Source: Blasia pusilla
Taxonomy: Eukaryota > Marchantiophyta > Marchantiopsida > Blasiales
Reading direction: 5' to 3'
Assembly: GCA_050084515.1 (NCBI GenBank)
Contig: CM114274.1
Location: 27,652,001 to 27,716,000, forward strand
Length of the DNA stretch: 64,000 nt
Shown: in pieces, positions 26,361 through 37,887 of the stretch
Layout: each line of letters starts with the position of its first letter
Position numbering within the stretch: position 1 is the first letter of the stretch
Notes under the pieces: generated by a model
Told to the model about the DNA's origin: nothing
The model's database searches: none
What the model saw: only the letters and a program-made list of their open reading frames with translations
Program-made: the position numbers and the translations under genes

Positions 26361-27990
26361 CGGTTGATTCTTATTCATGACCCTCTAGAACTTTGTGGGG
26401 ACGTTTTTGAACGCAAATGGTAAGAGCCACCATCGGTACAACCAATATCTCCCAATCAAATCAAAAATCTCTTCAAGAGCATGCATGGCATATCAATATG
26501 ACTTCATTTGTTGATCGATAGCATTGTTATCTCCACACATTCGCCTATCCATTCAATTTCCATGTATATCCTCCTTCATTGGCATAAGTTTGGAAGATGC
26601 ATACTCCCCATATGAAAACTCCACTAATCCTTTGTCCCATAAGTCTTAACTCAGACTTTGAATAAAGGCTTTTACCATGAATACTCGAACATTATCCACA
26701 ATGTAAGTTGGAGGACTACATTGGTGCTCTTGTAGATGTGGCAAGATCCTCACTATCTCCCAAAACAACCTAGATCAAGGGTTACTTAGATTGCCTCCTT
26801 ATCTCATAGTTTACTGGCCCTCACATGGAAAACCTACAATGACCAAATCAATGACCTTGTGTGATCTAAGTCCTAATCCATAACAAGAAAATATCTTTTG
26901 GTAAGGAACCGTGGTAACTATATACGGGAGGCATGTCGCAACAATGTTACATTATATGCCTAAGTGAGATGCACCTCACAACTTTGTCAGCTTCCACGTA
27001 GAAATAATGTTGTATATGCACTCCTACTCGTAAAACAAGAGCCCATCCAATGATGATCCAACACCCCACACACCCTTGAATGCACCATACAATTAGTGTG
27101 TTATTCAAGGAGGGAACTATATAACTGCTTACTACCTTTGGATCCTCTACCTCATCTAGATCTGGTGCAAAGGTATCACTCTACACCATTATCATGGTTG
27201 CACAAAAATGAATATGGACGGACAAGTTTGGACAAATCTATGGACATGGATTGCGAGAGATGGGGGCCATACTTATAGTTCATAGTGGAAGGCAGAGTAG
27301 AGACAAATGGGGCAATAAAGTGGGTGGGAGTGGAGGTTGGGGGAGGATGAAACGAGAAAGTGCTGAACACGGAGGCAAGTGGAGGGAATGAGAAAGGAGG
27401 GGAGGTGGAGCCCACGTGGATAAGTTCTTCCATAAGACAAACGTAAGTCAATGGACATGAACATGTCTACACACACGGACTTTGTTCACATGCAACCTTC
27501 TCATTTATACATGCTTATTGGCTAGCTATCAAAGCTCCTCATTTGAGCCCCAATAAAAATACCTCTCTTGCAAGGAATAATATGGCTACCATAACATTCC
27601 TCTCCATAGGGATGTTAGTCACAGTTGTGTCCTTCGCATGGAAATGACCCTCAATCAAATCCATAAGCTAAGTGATAATACTAGTGAATGGTACCAGAGT
27701 TGCCACCTCTCTTAGTGGTAGCTCGATCACTTCACCAATGAACAGCACTGGCAACGAATTATGATCATAATTTTATCTATTATTTATTATCAAACTTCCA
27801 TCTTATCTAGCCTCTATGACGTTACATTGGATATAATGTTGCTCCATCAACCAAGATGTTTTATCACTTGGGATCCTCAATATCCCTAACTACTCCATAT
27901 GAGGTGGATGTCAAAGACTCGACATTCTATACCTGAATGCCATCATTGCAATCTCTTGTTGTAAGTATTCCATGTCATATCTTAGTTAGC
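26360..27990 (-). pseudogene. DNMT-bearing Gypsy element, copy 3 (RT and DNMT fragments)
   Basis: The minus strand at 26660-26380 matches the RT start of copy 1 (1540-1160). 27800-26690 matches the N-terminal half of the methyltransferase and the preceding spacer of copy 1 (about 3300-2560). The DNMT C-terminal half between them is missing. The motif IV segment near 26815-26840 reads VIVGFPCEGQ, so the catalytic Pro-Cys survives here, although the copy is otherwise riddled with stops. Similarity fades beyond 27800-27990. Confidence 0.75.
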
Positions 27991-29099
27991 CGGTAGGTAG
28001 AGTTCTACTGCGTCGACGACATAGAGGGTCAACCGGCGGTTTGGATATAACTTCATTCTGAGATGTCAAATGAGGTTGACAATTGATCCGTTGCATCTAG
28101 GAGGTCGTTTGTGGCGATTCTTCTTCTTTGCTATTTTTTGCCATATCATCCGTTGACCAAGTCGATGGTCACCCGGTAACCTTTGCTCATAGGTTACTAT
28201 TTGAAGGCTATTTTTTTGGGCAGTGCCTTTTGGCTCTTCCTAAGGCTTTAAGAGGGGAGAGATGCCTTTCCCAAGCCATATTTCTTATGTTGGGCCTTAG
28301 GAGCACCTCCCTTGCTTGTGGATATACGAACTAGGGTGCTAGCGTCCGGATTCCCTCATAGCTTGGTATACCAATGTAGATTTAGGAGTGGAGTTTTAGA
28401 TCGGGTGAGCCATTTTTACTTTGATTTTACATAAGCAAGATATCATGGGATAGGAGGAATTCGTTGTATGCAGGTAGGCAAGATATCTTCTTCAATAGGG
28501 AGCCCCTTGGAGATGCAGATTGGCGTGTGTTTTATCATTTTTCATAGATTTTCACTCGTACTAGACTAGGGTAGAAAAATAGGAGAAAGATTGGTAGGAG
28601 AGCTCGAGTTTAGCCCGCGAGGGAGCATCATTGAGAAGCAGCAAGTGTCGAGAAGGAGAAGAGTTGACTCTAGATCTGCAACTGCCGTGAGGGGGGGTGG
28701 TTAGTTAAGTCACGGCGGGATTAAGGCTACGGCTAGGTCGAGCTAGGGTCACTATCTTAGGTCAAACGTTGTGAGGGGGATGGTTAGTTAGGTTGCAGCT
28801 AGGGTTACTCTCTTAGGTTAGCTGTTGTGAGGGGGGATTTCAAGTTAAAACATCTAGGGCATTTATTTCGGCGCGGGGCCGGCCAATTCCCCCTCCCCCC
28901 GGCTGGTTCTCAAAGGGGCGCAGGCCAAGGGCCATGAGCTCGCTTAGACGAAGTAAGGAGGCTATGGGTGCAACCAATAGTATTCAAATAGGAGCATGGT
29001 ACATACTCACGATGGTGAGTAGGGGACGAATGGAGTCGTGGTAGGTAGTGGACCAAGTACGATTTACATACCATGTACATACATTGTTGGATACAACGT
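27990..29099. other. Spacer with small direct repeats
   Basis: No supported gene. At 28680-28860 a phrase GTGAGGGGGATGGTTAGTTA followed by GGTTACTCTCTTAGGT recurs two to three times at roughly 80-100 bp. The rest is unique as far as I can tell. Confidence 0.4.
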
Positions 29100-29981
29100 T
29101 GTCGTGTTCAGAGTTTTTCTCCGAGTATGGGCTAACCTTCTAGTTGCGGCAGAGATGGTTGATGCAAGGTGAACTCTCTAAGAATTCTTCCCTTTTTAGT
29201 ACAAAATTTTTATATACTCTCTCCATTCTCTCACGACAAGAATCACGAATGGTAGTGCCGATGCAATCACTTCTTCATATCATCGAACCCCAAAATTCCT
29301 AACTATAAAGTCCCTATAAATTACTTTACGTTTGTACATAAGAAAAATAGCATAATTAGTGTTAAACCCTACTCTAATAGGCCTATTATAATCCATGGAT
29401 AGCTATATAAGGACATACAAAATACAATCCCATGTCCTTCCGTACGTGACAATAGGAATAATCATTGGAGTTGGAGATTACATGACCTGGTTCATGAATG
29501 TCTCCCCAAAGTGGTAAACTAGATAGCGAGTAAACCAATGCCTATCTACAAAGAGAACCTTGACATGGTACGGATAAAGGAAAGGAAAACGGATAACGAC
29601 TCGTGCTCCACCCCTATCCATACTTAATAGACAACCTCTACTCTCCTCAAGAATGGATTTTGACGGAGTTGCTCTCCCAAGAGAGATAATCCCCTCTTCT
29701 TGGGAAAATAACAAGCCAAAAACCATCCACTATCCTTAGTATGACAAAACTCTCTTAAAACGATAAATCTCCCCAAATAACCATCTCATATTAGAATCTT
29801 AAAACTCTCAAAGAATAGATCTTAACCAATTCACTCTCCAAAGAGGGATAATCCACTCTCATTAGAAGAGCAAGCAAGCCAATTCCATCCACTCAAGAGT
29901 AACAAGGGAGACTCAAGAAATGAAGTAGAAAGTGATAAACCCTTGAAGTTCCCTCCTGTTTATATACTCACAAAGAATCCA
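29100..29981 (-). repeat. LTR family L2, copy D, left part (split by nested insertion)
   Basis: On the minus strand this is the 3' two-thirds of an about 1.25 kb LTR whose first part lies at 46847-46442. The outer element at 29982-46441 was inserted in it. The LTR family starts TGTCGTATAGTAAAATCA and ends CTCGACACGACA or similar. Copies A (46925-48198), B (48433-49676) and C (61859-60613) align along their full length. The 46847 and 29100 flanks do not show a clear target duplication. Confidence 0.8.
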
Positions 29982-30301
29982 TGTAATGTCTAAGTGTTTC
30001 TTATTTACAGTCAATTGTAGAGTTCGATCCCCAAGAGGATCATTGTTGGATGAAAAGAGAGTATAAAGTGATGATTATGTTGTAAAAGTGTAATCGATTA
30101 TGTAATTCAATTGTAGTAATCCAGTATCAGCTTCTGATCCTTCTTAGTACCTATGTTTTCTTCTTCAATTCTCTCGAGTGGGGTTTAAAGGACGCTCAGG
30201 CAATTTGTTCTCTCATCATCTCGAAACCTCACAGAGACCTCAAGAATAAAGTTGGCTTCTCCTACTTTCGGAACTCAATCCGTCGGGGCAGGTTACTCTC
30301 T

Positions 30302-30669
30302 TGTCATGACCATACGGATTATGTCGTAGAGTATGGTGTGCTGGTAGAGGCCATTCCTTATGTAGGACCGTAGTGGCTTGGTAGAGATGCGGTTCCATAC
30401 ATAGGGTTGGGGGTTACTCACGTGGGGGTGACTTTCCCAATAGGGCCCGCTCTTAGGTTGGAGGATATAAGGTGGCTTTCCCTCAAAGAACAGTCAGTTC
30501 TTTGAGTTGAGCCTGTTGTGTTGGGAGTTAGCCTTGGTAGTGAGTAGAGCTCTTGGCTATGGTGTTTCCCGCAAGCTTCGACCTAGATTCTCCCATCGTG
30601 GAGTGGGTTTGGCTCGATTGTATGTGATTGTAAACGTGTTTTATGACAAGAGGTCTTTCATGGATTTCA
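30302..30669 (+). repeat. Repeat A1 of the DNMT element
   Basis: 368 bp beginning TGTCATGACCATACGG and ending TCATGGATTTCA, matching A2 at 39649-40017. It contains GGATATAAGGTGG (30463-30475), a TATA-like box suited to promoter function. After it the sequence goes directly into the leader with no B segment. Confidence 0.85.
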
Positions 30670-31510
30670 CTCAAAGAATTGGAGTAGATCGATGGTAGCG
30701 ATTGTAGATCAAGAGGATCTGGTTAGGGTGATTGTGTACTCACCATGGATGTTCGTGGCTTGTGGCCTATGTTGGAGAGTATGAATCTGGTGCGCGGTTG
30801 GTTGGGAAAGAAGAGCCTTGCTGAGAGCTTTCCAACGCGCTTTAGATCGCGGATTTCGTCAAGGAGTTGGAAGTTATCAAGGATTGAAGATTGCAGTTCG
30901 TGTTCGACGGTTTTCTGATGTGGAGAGTTTGGAGTGCGGAAGCTGTGTTGAAGTTCATCCAGATCGGGTGAGAGGTTCCTGTTGCTACTCATATTGTGAT
31001 CTCCTGTGAATCTATCTGCTCGAGTGTGTGGAGCGTTGCGGATTTCTGCGTGCATGAAACTTGGCGGAAGCGCTGTCGGATTTGCGATTCTGGAGGTGTA
31101 TGGACAGCAAGTTTGTCTGATTTTTAGCTCGGAGTACGGAGCTCAGTTGTAGCTGAGTTTTTGTGGGGAGATAGCTATGGTGGTCAATTGAATTCTGATC
31201 GAAACATATTTGATTTCGGTCAGTTTTTGTATTTGTGAAGAATTTCAATTGAATTTCGAAACATATTTGAGTCAATTTGTGAAGTAATTTCTGATCGAAA
31301 TTTCGCGGACTAGCTCAAGGTCTGGCTATGGTGGACAACGGATCGGAGGGGCTGGTTGGTTGGTGACTCGTTCATTTTTGGAGACGCCTATCCCGTTGGG
31401 GGCGCCCTGGTTGGACCTCTCTCCATAGCGAAGCATGGCGATAGGGGCATTCGAGGCAACTCGTGGTAGCTCGGGGCGAGTGGGCGTGAGAGGCGGAGCA
31501 AGGAGCAAGG

Positions 31511-31545
<35 letters not shown>

Positions 31546-32170
31546 TTGCTTGCTTGGGCGTGAGGCAATTTTTGCAGGATTTGGGATTTGAGTTTTGCAT
31601 AACTGGTCACCCATCTTTGGGCTATTCTGCCTGGAGGACGCTTAACTGCCGAGTTCTTAACTATGTTAGTGTACATACTGTTGTAGCTCATTTGGTGTTG
31701 TTTGGAGATGTGTTAGGCGCTTTATGCATCTCAGGTTTTTGGTTGATGTACCTCTAGCGCATAGTACGGTGTAGCCTCTCCATGCAGGTGATATTTTCAG
31801 GTGCTGCGCGTTCGACTAGCACGTCATCGACCCGCAGCGGAGTAGCTATTGCGTTAGAATTGTGTGGTGGGTTTTGTGGATTCAGAGGGCACCACGTTTG
31901 GTGGATTGTGTTACCTTGATTTCCATTTGCGATTGGAGGATTGTCGTTGGATTTTCTGTGTTTGGATCCCCTCCATCGTGCTTCTTGCTTGCGTGCCCAT
32001 TGTTATGGTTGACGCTGATTTCCATAGTAGTGTTACTCCTGTGTGCTACCGGTAGTGAGGCTGGAGGGATGACGAGTAGATTGTGGGAGACTTCTTGTGG
32101 TGATGACAAGTTAGGTTGCCTACACCCATAGCTAGTAGAGCTAGAATAGTATAGCGACATCGACGTCACT
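30670..32170 (+). other. 5' leader of the DNMT element
   Basis: About 1.5 kb without a convincing frame. A candidate primer-binding start is TGGTAGCGATTGTAG (about 30693), but I cannot match it to a tRNA. At 31511-31557 an AAGC microsatellite (about nine units) turns into its own complement (GCTTGCTTGCTTG), forming a potential hairpin. Confidence 0.5.
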
Positions 32171-33830
32171 TGGTAATTTGGTGGTGGTGCGGCATCGGCG
32201 TTGGTCATCACGGAGCTGTCGGGTGGTCTGGTTGGGGACCGTGGTGCGGGCGATGGTGGTTTCACATGGAGTGGATTTAGGTATCGGCTACCTTTTCCAC
32301 TTCCGACGGTTGATGAAGAGGAGGACGAGGGTGTTCCAAACACCGAGTCTTCTACGTTGTTATCGAGTGTTGCAGCTCCATTGATTTGGGACATGGACGG
32401 TGGATATGGGGCCATGAAGGGCCCACGGACGATACTCGGGTGCGATGGGTACCATTGAGTTGGAGGACTTCATGCGGGAGTTTGATACGTGGTGTGATAT
32501 GGATGTTGAACGCACGTTGTTTACACCCTTCTTGGCTTGGAAGGGGTTGTTTCAAAGACTTGGAAGGACCACCCATGGATGATTACCATCAGTTTAGGAA
32601 GGACCACGTTTCTTTGAGATTGAGGCATGGAGACAATATTGGTCTCCAGGCTATGTGTCTATCACCCATGGTGGTATTGGTAGTAGTGCTCCTACTATGC
32701 CCGGCCCACCGGCCCGAGTGAGTGTACGAAAGTGCGAGCCGGAGTGGGGGTACCGGTGGAGGTACTAGTGGGGGTACTAGTGGAGGTACTAGTGCCCCAC
32801 CATCGTTTAGCCCGATTGCGAGTTCTTCAAGAGGTTGAAAAAGAACTATCAAGGAGTGAAGACGGAGAAGTTGAGGAATCTTGAGGACTTTGAGCGAAAA
32901 GCGGTGAGAGTCTTCGTGAGGCATACACGCGTATCATGCGACGCTTGATTCGATTACCTAGGGTGTGATTGAGGATCAGGCACTCCAGTTTTGGTATGGG
33001 ATCTTGGCAGAGATTTGCGCGAGGGTAGGGTGCGTGATGCTACTCTTATGAGTGATGATTCACCCACATTGACCCATGTGTTTGCTCTATCTCGAGAAGA
33101 TTGAGCTTAACATGGTGAAGGAGAGAGTGGTGACATCCGCATTCAAAAGAGGGGATACAACTACTACTTCGTGTTCGGCCGCCCACCTCACGGTCTCGTA
33201 GTAGTGGTGGTGGTAGTAGTAGTGGGAGTAAGGGGGGTACACGCGACCTCAGTCAAGTCCTAGAGGGACATTTGTGCAGAGACCATTGCCTTCATTTGCT
33301 GCCCCGCAGCAAGGACAGTCATGTTGGACATGTGGAGGTGATCATGTTAGGAAGTTTTGTCCCCAAGAGGATGGGAGACGGACTTTGGAGGATGGGCCTT
33401 AGTCGGCCCCAACTCAGTGTGATCATTGCGGGAGACTAGGTCATCCTCGAGAGCGTTGCTTTGATCTTCATCGAGAGTTGAGATCAGGCCCTGGCCGTGG
33501 TGGAGTAGCTCCGAGAGGCCGAGGTGGTAGAGGTGGTAGGGATGGTAGAGGTGGACCAGTGGTTGGAGAGCCTACGGTGGCTACCCCTACCACTACTGAA
33601 AGAGTCACTATGGTGCCAGATTGAGCGAGTTGGAGTAGAAGTTGGCTACTATGGTGGTATCCCGATAGATCAGGTTCGGGAGCGAGGGCTTCCACCTCTT
33701 ATGGAGGGGATGATCTCTCTTATATGGCGAGTGCAAAGACAAAGGTTGAGGCATCACCGATTACGAGAGGAGCCACTTGAGCGTCGAGCCACGTGGTGCT
33801 CTTGTGGAGTTGGACCCTGAGGGGTGAGGT
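32170..33830 (+). pseudogene. gag of the DNMT element
   Basis: Pieces in shifted frames give an acidic N-terminus (PTVDEEEDEGVPNTE), a capsid-like helix block (ELEDFMREFDTWCDMDVE, FLAWKGLFQRL, DDYHQFRKDH), a Gly-Thr-Ser linker from a 15 bp repeat near 32745-32800, then LRNLEDFERKAVR. Two knuckles follow: CWTCGGDHVRKFC (one residue short of the standard spacing) and a perfect CDHCGRLGHPRERC (about 33418-33460). An RGG-rich tail (RGGRGGRDGRGG) comes next. A related gag fragment is found at 50290-50520. Confidence 0.75.
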
Positions 33831-34188
33831 TGGGAGGCGGGCTAGGCTTCCCAGTCATTCTTGTTATCGAGGTGCTTAGGACTCCATCCATGGTTCCTAC
33901 GCGACCTATTGAGTCGGCAGTGGGGATCGAGGCATCTACATCGCGTGTAGTAGACACGGATGCAAAGATCCATCGAGGCGAGATTGCGGATGGCAACCGG
34001 TGTTAGGATCCCCATTGTTTTCGGCCACGGAGCGATGGCTTTAGGAGTTGACTTAGCTCCTATATTTCAGCCTAGCGACCACATTGTGTGAACGTGGGGA
34101 TATTCTTTGCTACACGTGTTGAGGTGGATGAGGATGTTGCGGTGGAGCGACCCTCTATGTCGGGAGTAGCATTGAGTACCGGTGCTAC

Positions 34189-34659
34189 TTGGCAGCAAAG
34201 CAGCGGCGAAGATGGATGCATTACCCGGCCCGGCCGACCATTGATCGTGAGAGGCTTACACCTGGTGTATGTATGTTGGACAACCGGAGTGGGATCTTCC
34301 GATTGGTGAGTCCTACGAGGCAGGTGTATAGACCAGATAGAGTCTTGTTAGACTCGGTGCCCAACCTTGATGTTGGGAAAGGCGGCATGTATTGGTTTGG
34401 GTATTTGGAGGTCGAGCTTGAGCCTTGCCCATTCCAGATTCAAACATCACTTGGAGGAGCCAATGATAGGTCTCAATTCATGACACGGGAGAAGTTTTTT
34501 CAGATGCAGTTGAGACCAGATCATGCGATCGATAGCTCCCGGTTGGGAGTATCTATGGTAGTCACATCGGCCGAGTCGTATGATGTACTAGTTGGAGAGA
34601 AGCGATTGTACCCGATGGGTTTTTGGATGGATTCTTTGGGTGAGACAGACATCTTATAG
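34189..34659 (+). pseudogene. Retropepsin region of the DNMT element
   Basis: A 156-codon frame reads SGIFRLVSPTRQVYRPDRVL and LLDSVPNLDVGKG, matching HRVLLDSGVQPLMLGK of copy 1. A small deletion has removed the Gly of the catalytic DSG. It ends with SYDVLVGEKRLYPMGFWMDS, which is shared by both subfamilies and links to the methyltransferase region. Confidence 0.65.
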
Positions 34660-35024
34660 ACCAGGTTGGCAGTCCGGGGATGGACGTATGAGCCAAGTTC
34701 TGTGAGATTTATTTCTAGGGGCTCGACTAGGAGGGTCTTCCCCAACAAAGTGTTAGCATCCGTGGTTGGTTTTAGTGGAGTAGTCACTTGGCCAGGAGAC
34801 TTTTTGGAGGGTAATGTTTTCGCTATGGATTCTCTGCGCATGAGGAGGTAGAGGAGGTCCCTATTTTTGCAGCAAATGGCATCCTCATCGTTGGATGTGC
34901 CACTTTGGAGTTCAGCGGTGCACTACGGCAGAGGCGTCGCCTAGTGCAGAGGCTTGGTGTGAGGTCATATACCTCACGAGGAAGAGGAGGCCCCACGGGC
35001 GGACTCCTACCGCCTGATTGGGTT

Positions 35025-36060
35025 ATCCCTTTGGATACTACACCCATTGTATGGCAAGTATCGCCGGAGGGCATTTGTGTGTTAGATCTCTTTGGTGGGA
35101 TTAGCACTTTGGTTTGGCGGCGATGTTGCAGCCGGTATTCTGTCGCGGAGATACGTGTATGTGGAGCGAGATGAGACGGCCCAAAGAGTCTCATCCCGAC
35201 ATATTGGTCAGTTGATGCGGAGATATCCTGAGTTGTTGCCGCCATCAGCTATTCGTGGGTACCAGCGTGCTTTACCATCACACATTGCATTGTTGGGGGC
35301 GCAGGACCTTGAGAGGGTTGGTCCTGTGGATTTGCTGATTGCTGGATGGCCATGTCAGGGTCATACACGTGTTGGTCGTGGTGAGGGATTACATGACCCT
35401 AGGTCTCGATTGTTTTGGGAGATGTTACGGGTGTTACGACATCTTCAGGTTCATCAGGCACGTGCTCTAGCTTACATTCTGGAGAATGTTCCATTGTTGG
35501 GTGACACTCGGACCCGGATGATGGCGAGTGTTCATGAGGTGCGGTCTTGGATTGGACCAGCGGTGTTGTTGGATGCACATGAGTTGGCTCAGCGTGCACA
35601 TCGCCCACGCTTGTGGTGGACAAACTTGTTGCCTAGGAGGTTCTCGTCGAGCATATGATGTAGTGCAACGGGATCCTCGCCTTACGGTGGATAGTATCTT
35701 GAATCTTGGCGACTTTCCCAAGTGGTGAGGGTTATTGATCGGTCACCCATGGCGGTGGTGAACCGTGTGGGCGACCTAGGATGGCACTACCCACATTTGT
35801 GAGTTTTCCTCGTCACATGCCTACGGGGGAAGGTGGTCCGGGGCTTGTATGGGATTCTCATGTGCGATGCGGCAGTTGGTGGAGCCTAACGCTGATGAGA
35901 GAGAGCGTGCGATGGGATTTGCTACTAGTGTGACAGCGGTTGCTTCTATTTCTGAGGCTTCACGACGTCATGTGTTGGGTCAGGCCATGGACCTGAATTG
36001 TTTGACTTGGATTTTGAGTCTTGGTATGGCCGAGCAACGTCGACTTCCGACTATGTCGTG
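35025..36060 (+). pseudogene. C5-cytosine DNA methyltransferase domain in the plus-strand element
   Basis: Motif I is CVLDLFGGIST, then a frameshift near 35095, then motif II YVYVERDETAQ. Motif IV is VDLLIAGWPCQGHTRVGRGE, with catalytic Cys codon 35353-35355, followed by LHDPRSRLFWEMLRVL. Motif VI is YILENVP (35477-35494). Motif VIII is LDAHELAQRAHRPRLWWTNL. Motif IX is LVEPNADERERAMGFA, then SVTAVASISEAS. Motif X is RRHVLGQAMDLNCLTW (ends about 36020). The region between VIII and IX would be the target-recognition domain. Order is canonical, and LFWE..RVL after motif IV and ERERAMGF resemble the DNMT3 class more than DNMT1/CMT. Expected role: methylating cytosines in DNA, possibly the element's own copies. 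Length (about 340 residues) suits a stand-alone catalytic domain. Confidence 0.9.
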
Positions 36061-36271
36061 GGTCTTCCACCCTTGTAATGAGCTTGATGGCTCGGGGGAC
36101 GGTAGAGGCATCGGTCGGGGCGAGGAGAGTAGTATTTTGCATCCTTGGAGTAGATGGGATGTAATGGTGGGCATGTGGAGTTGGTTGCTCATCTTTGGTG
36201 GAGGAGTTATTTGCTCAGATGATGGTGTAGCTAAGGATGTACCATCTTGTGAGGGGGTTGCGTAGCAGCCA

Positions 36272-37270
36272 ATGGCATCATCCTCTCCCTCTAGTGTGCT
36301 AGTGGAGGAGACTTGGGAGCCATTACTTGGGCCCAAGCTTACGGGAGGTGAGAAACAACGCTTGACACAGTTCCTACGTGCTTATAGGAGTTGTTTTGCC
36401 TTTAGCATGAAGGAGTTGGGTTCTCTGGTTGGACCCGGTATACGGATTGATTTGGCTAGTGATACGCCAATCTTCCGTCATCCCTATCGATATAGTGATA
36501 TGGAGAGGGACTTGATTCAGAGTAGGACGTTGGACCTTTTGGAGGCTCGATTAGTGGAGTTGTCGCATGGAGAGTATGCATCACCACCTTTGTCATGCAC
36601 ATGCTAAAAAGGATATGCATGGCAACACACGGATAGGCGGATGTGTGGAGATTACCGCCCTATCAATCGGCAAACCAAGGCCGATAGGTATGCCATACCT
36701 ACACGAGGAGATCTTTGATGTGGTGGGACAGCAAAGATTTTCAAGATTTTTGGATCTTCGGCGAGATACCATCAATTGCCGTTTCGGGAGAGTGACAAGG
36801 CCAAGACAACATTTTGGGGTGTCAACTCTCATGGCAAGGATTGTTTGTACCGGTGGAAATTCTTACCCTTTGGGTTGAAGAATGCACTGCCGAGTTTCAA
36901 AGAGTGATGGCGAGATCCTAGCGGGGTTGGATTTTGTTCGGTGTTACATTGATGATATCTTGGTGTTGAGAACACGGTGGAGGAGCATCGGATACATTTG
37001 CAGATGGTGTTTGAGCGGTTGAAAGCTCATGGTCTACGTTTGCATCTAGGAAAGTGTAAGTTCTTCCATGAGGATGTTGAGTACTTGGGTCATGTGATCT
37101 ATCCAGGTGGTTTGGGTGTTCAAAGCAAGCAAGGTGGAGGCTATTGCACTTATTCCGCGTCCGATAGATGTGAGTAGAGTTCGAGCATTCATGGGATTGG
37201 CGAACTACTATCGGAGGTATGTGAAGGATTTAGTGCTATGGCAAAGCCTTTGAACCAATTGCTGAAATCA
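36272..37270 (+). pseudogene. Reverse transcriptase of the DNMT element
   Basis: Starts with TWEPLLGPKLTGGEKQRLTQ and IRIDLASDTPIFRHPYRYSD, the RT entry region also seen in copy 1 and at 54559-54756. Frame-shifted pieces then give VEITALSIGKPRPIGMPY, FSRFLDL and FGVST. The catalytic box YIDDI lies near 36940-36962, followed by VFERLKAHGLRLHLGKCKFF and VEYLGHVIYPGGLG. At least five frameshifts. Confidence 0.85.
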
Positions 37271-37289
37271 GATCAAGAGTGGCACTAGG

Positions 37290-37730
37290 GAGATGATCGG
37301 AGAGAGCTTTTGTGGAGCTTAAGGCCCAATTGGTGGCGTGCCTATCTTGAGGAGACCTATCATAGGGCGCCCATTTCAGATTACACATCGATTGGAGTAG
37401 GTTGGGACTTGGAGCGGTGTTGACACAACATGATGATGAGCACATGGAGTTTGTGGTGGCCTATGCAAGTCGTTCGAATAATGCAATGGAGTCGCTATAG
37501 TTCATATGAGGGAGAGTGCTTGGCAAGAGTGTGGGCGTGGCACACTTTAGGTGTTACTTGTTTGGCACACAATTTACCCTTGTTAATGATCATCACCGCT
37601 CAAGTGGTTGATGGAGTCGGACAAGCTTTGGGGAAGCTTGCACGGTGGGCTCTTATCTTACAGAGTATGACTTCCGGGTGGTACATAGACTGGAGTTGCC
37701 AACCTTGATCTTTGATGGGTTGAGTAGGAA
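37290..37730 (+). pseudogene. RNase H of the DNMT element
   Basis: Reads DWSRLGLGAVLTQHDDEHME, then the serine-rich AYASRSNNAMES and SSYEGECLARVWAWHT block, and HRLELPTLIFDGLSRNPC at the end (the NVVADALSR equivalent). Matches copy 1 and the copy at 53040-53640. Several frame changes. Confidence 0.75.
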
Positions 37731-37887
37731 CCCATGTACTAGCCAAGAGGATACAACGGGGCTAGATGGCATGGCGAGGTTGATGAGGAGATGGTGTCGG
37801 GTTGGCATGCATCCGCCTTTATTATGTTGGTTAGGGGTGGACTCTAGTATGGAGGATCACATGATATCTTACTCTAGTCGAGGGTAG

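Noticed and set aside
31326-31691. Minus-strand frame with LACLLACLL repeats as a secreted or membrane protein
   Set aside because: The hydrophobic repeat is simply the AAGC microsatellite translated.
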